A DNA stretch of 11,685 nt, taken from the NCBI GenBank assembly GCA_025966175.1, contig JAOPVN010000446.1:1-11685 (forward strand). Reading direction: 5' to 3'. Positions 1-5,427 of the stretch are shown here, piece after piece. Under the pieces are notes generated by a model, which did no database searches, was not told the DNA's origin, and saw nothing but the letters and a program-made list of their open reading frames with translations. This DNA is from Modestobacter sp. (lineage in GTDB: Bacteria > Actinomycetota > Actinomycetes > Mycobacteriales > Geodermatophilaceae). Within the stretch, counting starts at the first letter, position 1. The number at the start of each line of letters is the position of its first letter. A program made the position numbers and the translations under genes.

Positions 1-545
1 ACACCGGCGAGGTGAGTGGGCTGATGCTGGCGGCGTTGGCCTGCCAGTACGTGCTCGTCGGACACTCCGAGCGGCGCACGCTGCACGGTGAGGACGACGC
101 CGTGGTGGCGGCCAAGGTGCAGGCCGCGCTGCGGCACGGCCTGGTGCCCATCCTGTGCGTGGGGGAGGGGCTGGAGGTTCGCCGGGCCGGTACGCACGTG
201 GCCCATTGCGCGGCCCAGCTCGACGCCGCGCTGACCGGGCTGGCCGCCGAGCAGCTGCAGGAGCTGGTGATCGCCTACGAGCCGGTCTGGGCGATCGGCA
301 CCGGCGAGGTGGCCACCCCGGACGACGCGCAGGAGGTCTGTGCGGCACTCCGGGCGCGGCTCGCCGAGCGCTACGGCCCGGGGACGGCAGCGGTCGTCCG
401 TATCCTCTACGGCGGGTCGGTGAAGGCCGGCAACACCGCCGGCATCCTCGCCGGGCCGGACGTCGACGGAGCGCTCGTCGGGGGTGCCAGCCTGGACGCC
501 GACGAGTTCGCACAGATCTGTCGTACCGCTGCCGGTGGGAGCTGA
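1..545 (+). CDS. tpiA: Triose-phosphate isomerase, 5'-truncated by window edge
   Basis: Cytoplasmic glycolytic enzyme interconverting dihydroxyacetone phosphate and glyceraldehyde 3-phosphate. The reading frame is open from base 3 (Thr-Gly-Glu-Val-Ser-Gly), so the GTG at 12 is an internal Val codon and the true start lies upstream. About 180 residues are visible of the usual 250-260. The missing part holds the N-terminal catalytic Lys. Visible hallmarks are VLVGHSERR with the electrophilic His (codon 63-65), AYEPVWAIGTG with the catalytic Glu (codon 279-281) and the loop-6 hinge, and the phosphate-binding YGGSVKAGN near 409-435. The stop is TGA at 543-545. The next gene starts 36 bases on, with no terminator seen, so read-through into it is likely. 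In actinobacteria tpiA usually closes a gap-pgk-tpiA run, which would lie off the left edge. Identification is secure. Confidence 0.97.
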   Translation, partial: TGEVSGLMLAALACQYVLVGHSERRTLHGEDDAVVAAKVQAALRHGLVPILCVGEGLEVRRAGTHVAHCAAQLDAALTGLAAEQLQELVIAYEPVWAIGTGEVATPDDAQEVCAALRARLAERYGPGTAAVVRILYGGSVKAGNTAGILAGPDVDGALVGGASLDADEFAQICRTAAGGS

Positions 546-567
546 CCGCCCCCGGCACTGACCGGGC

Positions 568-571
568 GGAG
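568..571 (+). promoter_or_regulatory. Ribosome binding site for the solute-binding lipoprotein
   Basis: GGAG sits 10 bases before TTG 582. It supports that non-ATG start over the in-frame GTG at 633, where a GGAG touches the start codon with no spacer. Confidence 0.45.
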
Positions 572-581
572 CAGCACCACG

Positions 582-2360
582 TTGAGGCACAGCAGAGAAC
601 GGCGGCCGGCCCGCTCCCGCTCCCACCTGGGAGTGGGGCGGCCGGCCGCCGTGCTGCTCCTGCTCCCCGTCGTCCTCGCCGCACTGCTGGCCGGCTGCGG
701 CAGCGGCAACAGCGGGGCGGCCGGGGTCCCCACGCAGACCGGGAAGGCCGACGCCGGCGTGCACGGCGTCCGCTCTCCGTCCGACGCGCGCGGTGGCACG
801 CTGCGCCTGGTCACCGGGGAGATCGACAGCCTGGACCCGCAGCGGTCCTACGTGCCCGGCGTGTGGAACCTGATGCGGCTCTACGCCCGCACCCTGGTGA
901 CCTACTCCGCCGAGCCCGGCCACACCGACACGCTCGTCCCGGACCTCGCCACCGACCTGGGCACGTCGCCCGACGGCGGTCGGACCTGGTCGTTCACGCT
1001 CCGGGACGGCGTCCGCTTCGAGACCGGCCGGCCGATCACCTCCCGCGACGTCAAGTACGGCATCGAGCGGTCCTTCGCCTCCGACGTGATCGTCGGCGGC
1101 CCCACCTACGTACTGGACCTGCTGGACAACCCGGACGACCCCTACGCCGGCCCCTACCAGGACGAGTCGGACGGCAGGTTGGGCCTCGCCTCGGTCGCCA
1201 CCCCCGATGACAAGACGATCGTCTTCACCCTCACCACCCCGACGCCGGACTTCCCGTTCGTGATGGCGCTGCCCTCCAGCAGCCCGGTCCCGGTGGAGAA
1301 CGACACGGGTGGGGCCTACGGCGCCGACCCGGTCAGCTCCGGGCCCTACATGGTCACCTCGGCCGACGGGCAGACGGGGATCGTCCTCTCGCGCAACCCC
1401 CAGTGGGACCCCGCGACCGACGCCGTCCGCACCGCCCTGCCCGACCGGGTCCTGGTGCGCAGCGGACTGTCCGGCGTCGCCCGGGACCAGGCGCTGCTGG
1501 CCGGGTCCGCGGACGCCGACCTGTCCGGCACGGGGGTGCAGCAGGCCACCACCAGCCGGCTGGACGACGAGGTGCTGGCGGGGCGGATCGACGACGTGAC
1601 CACCGGCGCGCTGCGGCTGCTCGCCCTGCCCACCACGGTGGCCCCGATGGACAACCCGGACTGCCGCGCCGCGGTCGCCGCCGCGATCGACCGGACGTCG
1701 GTACAGGAGGCGCTCGGCGGTCCGGAGAACGCGGTCCGCTCCTCGCTGCTGTGGCCGCGGGCCCTCGCCGACGGACCGACGGACCAGGACCCCGGCGCCG
1801 ATCTCGATGCGGCCCGGTCGTCGTTGACCGCGTGCGGGAAGCCCGACGGGTTCAGCACCGTGCTCGCCGTCCCGGATGCGCCCACGAGCGTCGCCGTGGC
1901 CAACGCGGTCGCCGGCGACCTCGCGCGGGTCGGCATCCAGGCCGAGGTCCGGCCGCTGGACCCCAGCAGCTACTACGCCAAGGACGTCGGCGACCCGAAC
2001 GCGGTCACCGCGGCCGGCTACGGCATCGTGCTGGCCACCTGGACCGCCGACTTCCCGACGTCGGCATCGTTCTTGGTCCCGCTGGTCGACGGTCGCTCGA
2101 TCCGCGAGGTGGGCAACACGAACTACGCCCGGCTGGACGACGCCGGGGTCAACGGGCTGGTGGACGTGGCCCGGGCGGCGACCGAGCCGGCGATCGCGGC
2201 CGACGCGTGGCGCCAGGTGGTGCACGCCGTGCAGAAGACCGCGGCGTACGTGCCGCTGGCGGAGAACCGGGTGCAGCTGCTCGCCGGTCAGCGGCTGCGC
2301 AACGGAGTGGTCATGCAGCCCTACGGGGGCTACGACGTCGCCACCGCCGGGGTCAGCTGA
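582..2360 (+). CDS. ABC transporter family-5 solute-binding lipoprotein (peptide/nickel type)
   Basis: Predicted extracellular lipid-anchored binding protein of the DppA/OppA class (SBP family 5), 592 residues. The TTG start at 582 has GGAG at 568-571, about 10 bases upstream. It gives an Arg-rich n-region, a Leu/Val/Ala core (about 22-35) and a lipobox LLAGC with Cys39 as the lipidation site. A Gly/Ser-rich linker follows. The binding domain runs from about residue 71 (GGTLRLV), with the typical LVPDLATDL and TFTLRDGVRF-like stretch at about 115-155 (here WSFTLRDGVRF), to near the C-terminus. GTG 633 is an in-frame alternative start, but its GGAG directly abuts the codon and it would lose the positive n-region. 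No permease or ATPase genes adjoin, so the ligand and partner transporter are unknown. Its place between tpiA and secG gives no clue to the substrate. The family call is good; the ligand is not inferable. Confidence 0.88.
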   Translation: MRHSRERRPARSRSHLGVGRPAAVLLLLPVVLAALLAGCGSGNSGAAGVPTQTGKADAGVHGVRSPSDARGGTLRLVTGEIDSLDPQRSYVPGVWNLMRLYARTLVTYSAEPGHTDTLVPDLATDLGTSPDGGRTWSFTLRDGVRFETGRPITSRDVKYGIERSFASDVIVGGPTYVLDLLDNPDDPYAGPYQDESDGRLGLASVATPDDKTIVFTLTTPTPDFPFVMALPSSSPVPVENDTGGAYGADPVSSGPYMVTSADGQTGIVLSRNPQWDPATDAVRTALPDRVLVRSGLSGVARDQALLAGSADADLSGTGVQQATTSRLDDEVLAGRIDDVTTGALRLLALPTTVAPMDNPDCRAAVAAAIDRTSVQEALGGPENAVRSSLLWPRALADGPTDQDPGADLDAARSSLTACGKPDGFSTVLAVPDAPTSVAVANAVAGDLARVGIQAEVRPLDPSSYYAKDVGDPNAVTAAGYGIVLATWTADFPTSASFLVPLVDGRSIREVGNTNYARLDDAGVNGLVDVARAATEPAIAADAWRQVVHAVQKTAAYVPLAENRVQLLAGQRLRNGVVMQPYGGYDVATAGVS

Positions 2361-2396
2361 GCGGGGCGGTCATCGGGGCGCGGGGACGGCGTCGGT

Positions 2397-2402
2397 TAGG
2401 CT
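2397..2402 (+). promoter_or_regulatory. Candidate -10 element upstream of secG
   Basis: TAGGCT fits the actinobacterial TANNNT -10 pattern and lies about 75 bases before the secG ATG, in the 116-base gap after the lipoprotein gene. No convincing -35 box is visible at 16-18 bases. secG may therefore have its own promoter as well as read-through. A weak 5-bp hairpin (GTGGG 2428-2432 with CCCAC 2439-2443) lies between this element and the gene. Confidence 0.3.
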
Positions 2403-2476
2403 GGACCATCGAGAGCCCCCGAACCACGTGGGTGTGACCCCACCCGCCCCGTGGGCAGGAGGACAGGAGACTGACG

Positions 2477-2710
2477 ATGATCGAGCTGGTCCTCAACGTG
2501 CTGCTGGTGCTCACCAGCCTGCTGCTGATCGTCCTCATCCTGCTGCACCGCGGCAAGGGCGGAGGCCTGTCCTCGATGTTCGGCGGCGCCGTCTCCTCGC
2601 AGCTGTCGGGCAGCTCGGTGGTGGAGAAGAACCTCAACCGGCTGACCGTCTTCGCCGGTCTCGTCTGGACCATCTGCATCATCGGTCTGGGCATCCTGCT
2701 CAAGGCCTGA
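2477..2710 (+). CDS. secG: Preprotein translocase subunit SecG
   Basis: Small auxiliary subunit of the SecYEG protein-export channel in the cytoplasmic membrane. The 77-residue product has the family's size and shape. A first membrane helix at about 3-23 is followed by a Gly-rich loop with the typical RGKGGGLSSMFGG run (25-37). A second helix follows at about 54-75. The ATG start at 2477 is backed by AGGAGA at 2465-2470 (6-base spacer), with a second AGGAGG at 2457-2462. It lies 116 bases after the lipoprotein gene. The tpiA-secG neighbourhood followed by pentose phosphate genes is a familiar actinobacterial order. The stop TGA is followed at once by a nested hairpin that probably terminates the transcript. 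Identification is secure. Confidence 0.96.
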   Translation: MIELVLNVLLVLTSLLLIVLILLHRGKGGGLSSMFGGAVSSQLSGSSVVEKNLNRLTVFAGLVWTICIIGLGILLKA

Positions 2711-2714
2711 AAAG

Positions 2715-2767
2715 GGACCCTCTTCCCCCACGCCTCGCAGGCTCGGCGCGGGCCCTGAGAGAGGGCC
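2715..2767 (+). terminator. Nested-hairpin terminator-like element after secG (copy 1)
   Basis: The element starts 4 bases after the secG stop. Outer stem: GG (2715-2716) and CCCTCT (2718-2723), with A2717 bulged, pair with AGAGGGCC (2760-2767). Inner stem: CGCC (2731-2734) pairs with GGCG (2745-2748) around the loop TCGCAGGCTC (2735-2744). There is no U-tract, as is common in high-GC actinobacterial terminators. The same loop and nested design recur after rbpA (3290-3337). Confidence 0.6.
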
Positions 2768-2785
2768 AGCAACGGCCGCCTGACC

Positions 2786-2800
2786 TGGCACTCCGTGCCA
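2786..2800. repeat. Perfect inverted repeat TGGCAC-N3-GTGCCA
   Basis: The arms TGGCAC (2786-2791) and GTGCCA (2795-2800) flank a 3-base loop TCC. It lies in the secG-rbpA gap, 19 bases past the secG terminator and about 80 bases upstream of the likely rbpA -10 box. It could be a hairpin in a longer transcript or a small protein-binding palindrome. It matches no operator that I recognise. Confidence 0.4.
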
Positions 2801-2804
2801 CCGG

Positions 2805-2817
2805 CGCCATTTTGGCG
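2805..2817. repeat. Inverted repeat CGCCA-TTT-TGGCG
   Basis: A 5-bp stem (2805-2809 with 2813-2817) encloses a TTT loop, 4 bases after the preceding palindrome. The T run is a rare AT island in this GC-rich gap. Its function is unknown. Confidence 0.35.
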
Positions 2818-2879
2818 GACGATCGCGTGCCGGTACGCAGGGTGTCCGCATCGTGACCTGTGACCGGCCCCTCAGGCCC

Positions 2880-2885
2880 TAGACT
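2880..2885 (+). promoter_or_regulatory. Candidate -10 element of the rbpA promoter
   Basis: TAGACT fits TANNNT and would place transcription start near 2891-2893, about 50 bases before the chosen GTG at 2943. No canonical -35 box sits 16-18 bases upstream. Instead there is a tandem GTGACC (2853-2858 and 2860-2865). No GGAAT-N18-GTT pattern of a SigR-type promoter was seen. Confidence 0.4.
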
Positions 2886-2930
2886 GCCCGGGCGGTGATC
2901 AACTCGGCACCGCGGTCGAAGCCGACGATC

Positions 2931-2936
2931 AGGGGG
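2931..2936 (+). promoter_or_regulatory. Ribosome binding site that fixes the rbpA start
   Basis: AGGGGG lies 6 bases before GTG 2943, an optimal spacing. It selects this start over the in-frame GTG at 2895, which sits only a few bases after the presumed transcription start and has no purine-rich site. Confidence 0.6.
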
Positions 2937-2942
2937 CCGCTC

Positions 2943-3284
2943 GTGGCTGGTGGGAACGCGATCCGGGGCAGCCGGGTCGGTGCGGGGCCGATGGGAGAGA
3001 CAGAGCGCGGCGAGGCCGCGCCCCGGCATCGGGTGGGTTTCTGGTGCGCCAACGGCCACGAGTCGCGGATCGCCTTCGCGACCGACGTCGAGGTGCCCGA
3101 GACCTGGGACTGCCCTCGCTGCGGGCTCCCGGCCGGGCCCGACCAGCAGAACCCGCCGCCGGCTCCCCGCACGGAGCCGTACAAGACGCACCTGGCCTAC
3201 GTACGTGAGCGGCGCAGCGACGAGGACGGCGACGCTCTCCTCGAGGAGGCGCTGACCCGCCTGCGCGCCCGCCGGGGAGCCTGA
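2943..3284 (+). CDS. rbpA: RbpA-family RNA polymerase-binding protein
   Basis: Actinobacterial transcription factor family that binds RNA polymerase and group 1/2 sigma factors and stabilises the open complex. The GTG start at 2943 gives 113 residues, close to the usual 110-125, beginning MAGGNAIRGSR. The IRGSR motif matches the family's N-terminal tail (RALRGTR/RVLRGSR). The core has Cys35, His39, Cys57 and Cys60, placed like the zinc ligands of Streptomyces RbpA. A Pro/basic linker (about 71-80) leads to a C-terminal helix (about 81-112) corresponding to the sigma-interaction domain. That domain reads THLAYVRERR instead of the THWDML-ERR typical of characterised RbpA, so this may be a second subgroup or paralogue. 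It has its own likely promoter and ends in a nested-hairpin element. The family call is firm; equivalence to the main RbpA is less sure. Confidence 0.85.
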   Translation: MAGGNAIRGSRVGAGPMGETERGEAAPRHRVGFWCANGHESRIAFATDVEVPETWDCPRCGLPAGPDQQNPPPAPRTEPYKTHLAYVRERRSDEDGDALLEEALTRLRARRGA

Positions 3285-3289
3285 AGAAG

Positions 3290-3337
3290 GGCCCCCTCCG
3301 GTCCCCTCGCAGGCTCGGGGACGCCCTGGAGGGGGCC
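3290..3337 (+). terminator. Nested-hairpin terminator-like element after rbpA (copy 2)
   Basis: The element starts 5 bases after the rbpA stop. A perfect 10-bp outer stem joins GGCCCCCTCC (3290-3299) to GGAGGGGGCC (3328-3337). A perfect 6-bp inner stem joins GTCCCC (3301-3306) to GGGGAC (3317-3322) around the loop TCGCAGGCTC (3307-3316), identical to the loop after secG. It is very stable and lacks a U-tract. It probably ends rbpA transcription ahead of the convergent pgl gene. Confidence 0.7.
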
Positions 3338-3340
3338 GAA

Positions 3341-3369
3341 CCCGCACGGTCGCTGGGCGGCCGTGCGGG
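3341..3369 (-). terminator. Hairpin terminator of the pgl end of the pentose phosphate operon
   Basis: A perfect 9-bp stem, CCCGCACGG (3341-3349) with CCGTGCGGG (3361-3369), encloses an 11-base loop. It lies 6 bases beyond the pgl stop in the minus direction and only 3 bases from the rbpA hairpin. It lacks a U-tract on either strand. It is best read as the terminator of the five-gene minus-strand operon. Confidence 0.6.
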
Positions 3370-3375
3370 TGGGGA

Positions 3376-4188
3376 TCATCCTCGGGGGAGCTGGCTCGCC
3401 GCGTCCGCGTCCAGCAGCCAGCGGGTGGCCCGCCGGCCGCGGGCACCGGCGGCGGGGATCTCCCGCGGCTCGGCGCCGGACAGTGCCCGGGCGACGGCCT
3501 CGGCCTTGCCCTCGCCACTGACCAGCAGCCAGACCTCCTCGGCCGAGGTGATCGCCGGGAAGCCCAGGCTCACCCGGGTCGGCGGCGGCTTGGGGCAGTT
3601 CCGCACCGCCACCACCGGGCGATCGTCGGAGACGGCCGGCGAGTCCGGGAAGATCGACGCGACATGCCCCTCCGGGCCCATCCCCAGCAGCAGCACGTCG
3701 AAGCGCGGCAGCACCCGGCCCACCCCGGCAGCGGCGGCGAGCTGCTCGGCGTACCAGGCCGCGGCATCCTCGGGCTCGTCGAACCCGGCGTCCGAGGACG
3801 GCATGGGATGAATGCGCTCCGGGTCCAGCGGGACCCGGCTGAGGAAGGCCTTCCGAGCGCCGAGCTCGTTGCGCTCCTCCGAGTCCGCCGGCACGAACCG
3901 GTCGTCGCCCCACCACACGTCGACGGTGCTCCAGTCCACGACGGCGTGCTCGGGGACCTCGGCCAGGTCGGCGACCCGGCTCAGCACGGCGGTGCCGATC
4001 CCGCCGCCGGTGAGCACCACCGACGCCGTCCCGTGCACCGTCTGCGCGGCGGACAGCCGGGCCACCAGCGCCGAGGCCACCGATCGGGCCAGGTGCTCGG
4101 CGTCCGGTTGGATCACCACATCCGGTGCCGGGATCCCCTGCTCGACGAGGGCTTCCTCGACCCGCTCGCCCGGCGGGAGCTGGCTCAT
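3376..4188 (-). CDS. pgl: 6-phosphogluconolactonase
   Basis: Cytoplasmic enzyme hydrolysing 6-phosphogluconolactone to 6-phosphogluconate, the second oxidative step of the pentose phosphate pathway (also called devB). It is 270 residues, within the normal range. Motifs of the glucosamine-6-phosphate isomerase/lactonase fold are LTGGGIG (59-65), VWWGDDRFVP (91-100) and the active-site stretch LLLGMGPEGHVASIFP (about 166-181) with His175. The family more often has G-x-DGH-T-AS there; here Glu and Val replace Asp and Thr, a mild variation. The ATG (4188-4186) overlaps the opcA TGA (4187-4185) by 4 bases, so translation is probably coupled. A hairpin directly follows the stop, making pgl the last gene of the operon. 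The function fits its zwf-opcA neighbours. Confidence 0.95.
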   Translation of the reverse strand: MSQLPPGERVEEALVEQGIPAPDVVIQPDAEHLARSVASALVARLSAAQTVHGTASVVLTGGGIGTAVLSRVADLAEVPEHAVVDWSTVDVWWGDDRFVPADSEERNELGARKAFLSRVPLDPERIHPMPSSDAGFDEPEDAAAWYAEQLAAAAGVGRVLPRFDVLLLGMGPEGHVASIFPDSPAVSDDRPVVAVRNCPKPPPTRVSLGFPAITSAEEVWLLVSGEGKAEAVARALSGAEPREIPAAGARGRRATRWLLDADAASQLPRG

Positions 4189-5390
4189 CGCTTGCCGCCC
4201 TTCTTCGCCGACGGTGCGCTCGCCGCCTGGACCACCGGCTGCTCGTCGGAGTCGTCGGCGGGGGAGTCGTGCTCACCGCTCTCGGCGATCTCGTCGGTGT
4301 CCCCGGGGACGTCCGGCACGGTCGGGGCGGGCGCCGCGGCCGCCGTCTCCGGTGCCCGTCCGTTGCCGCCGTCGGCGATCGGCTCGACGGACTGCTCGGG
4401 CCGCATCGGGTCGTACCAGACGTGGTCCCGGCACGCCGGACGGTCCCACAGCCCGGCGGTGCCGGTCACCGACTCCAGTGCCTCGCTGTAGGGCTCGTCG
4501 GGGTCCAGCCGGCGCAGCTCCTCGCCGATCAGTTCACCGAGCGTGCGGTCGGGCAGCGCGACGACCGACTCGGGCCGGAACGGCTGGTCGATGACGGCAC
4601 CGCCCTTGCGGTCGTCCTGCAGCCGGACCTCCTCGTCCTGGTCCAGCCGCAGCACCACCGTGTCGATCCCGGAGGAGCTGGGGACGCGCGCGCTCGGCAC
4701 CACCGGGATCAGGCAGCCACAGCGGGAGGACAGCCAGCCGGCGACCAGCTGGGCGGTGGAGTTCTCCGGGTCGCCCTCCACCTGGCCGCCCAGCACCCGC
4801 ACCGGCTCGCCGCGCCGGCCGGACACGGAGTCCAGGGTGGAGGCGAGGGTGGCCCGCCAGGGGGTGCTCCGGGTCCACGCGAGGTCGGTGTCGCCGGGGG
4901 CGTAGTCCGCGGCCCGGGCGCGCAGCGCCGCGATCGAGTCCTCGGCCATCGCGGCGTCGGTGACCCGGCGGTCGGCGATGACCCCCAGCGGGTCGCGGGC
5001 GATCTGGTCCGGCGGGGCCTCGTGCCACCAGGTCACCACCGGCGCGTCGGCGGCCAGCAGCGGCAGCACGACCGACTCGGCGTGCAGGCCGAGTCGGCCG
5101 TACATGCGCATGACCACGGCCTCGCCGGGGCCGAGCCGGCCGCCGACGAGGACCTCGGCGTCCAGTCGCGGCACCGGGGCCTCGATCTGCCGGCGGACGA
5201 CGATGAGCAGCCGGCACGGGTGCAGCTCGGCCGCAGCGCTGGCGGCCTGCTCGGCCTCGGCGACCCGGCCCTCGTCAGCGACGACGACGAGGGTCAGCGC
5301 GACCCCGCTCATCACCGCCCCGCCGGTACGGCGCTGCGCGGCCAGTTCCTTGACCACCGCGGATCCGGTGGTGTCCCACAGCGTGGTCAT
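4185..5390 (-). CDS. opcA: Glucose-6-phosphate dehydrogenase assembly protein OpcA
   Basis: Partner protein needed for assembly or activation of glucose-6-phosphate dehydrogenase in cyanobacteria and actinobacteria. The ATG at 5390 was chosen for its strong AGGAG site (5400-5396) and family-like start MTTLWDTTGS; the open frame continues upstream to 5495 but would overlap zwf. The product is 401 residues, longer than the roughly 300-320 common in mycobacteria and corynebacteria. The conserved core includes PVVTWWHEAPPD (about 117-128) and DPLGVIADRRVTDAAM (133-148). Sequence from about 331 on is a low-complexity Ala/Pro and Asp/Glu-rich tail ending in a basic KKGGKR, presumably disordered, and explains the extra length. 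It lies 37 bases after zwf and overlaps pgl by 4 bases, so the three are surely co-transcribed. Confidence 0.95.
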   Translation of the reverse strand: MTTLWDTTGSAVVKELAAQRRTGGAVMSGVALTLVVVADEGRVAEAEQAASAAAELHPCRLLIVVRRQIEAPVPRLDAEVLVGGRLGPGEAVVMRMYGRLGLHAESVVLPLLAADAPVVTWWHEAPPDQIARDPLGVIADRRVTDAAMAEDSIAALRARAADYAPGDTDLAWTRSTPWRATLASTLDSVSGRRGEPVRVLGGQVEGDPENSTAQLVAGWLSSRCGCLIPVVPSARVPSSSGIDTVVLRLDQDEEVRLQDDRKGGAVIDQPFRPESVVALPDRTLGELIGEELRRLDPDEPYSEALESVTGTAGLWDRPACRDHVWYDPMRPEQSVEPIADGGNGRAPETAAAAPAPTVPDVPGDTDEIAESGEHDSPADDSDEQPVVQAASAPSAKKGGKR

Positions 5391-5394
5391 ACGA

Positions 5395-5400
5395 TCTCCT
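5395..5400 (-). promoter_or_regulatory. Ribosome binding site fixing the opcA start
   Basis: On the minus strand AGGAGA (5400-5395) stands 4 bases before ATG 5390. It is the strongest site in the zwf-opcA gap and rules out the longer in-frame extension into zwf. Confidence 0.7.
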
Positions 5401-5427
5401 CGAGCAGGCGGCGGCGGGGTGCGCGGG

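Noticed and set aside
2428..2443. Small hairpin GTGGG/CCCAC before secG
   Set aside because: It has only 5 bp with a 6-base loop in GC-rich sequence and no conserved neighbour, so it is not distinguishable from chance.
2786..2800. Resemblance of TGGCACTCCGTGCCA to the CIRCE heat-shock operator
   Set aside because: CIRCE has 9-base arms TTAGCACTC/GAGTGCTAA with a 9-base spacer. Only GCAC is shared here, and no chaperone gene is nearby.
2895..2942. GTG 2895 as a near-leaderless rbpA start
   Set aside because: It is tempting because it lies just after the probable transcription start. But family similarity begins at the GTG at 2943, which has an optimally spaced AGGGGG.
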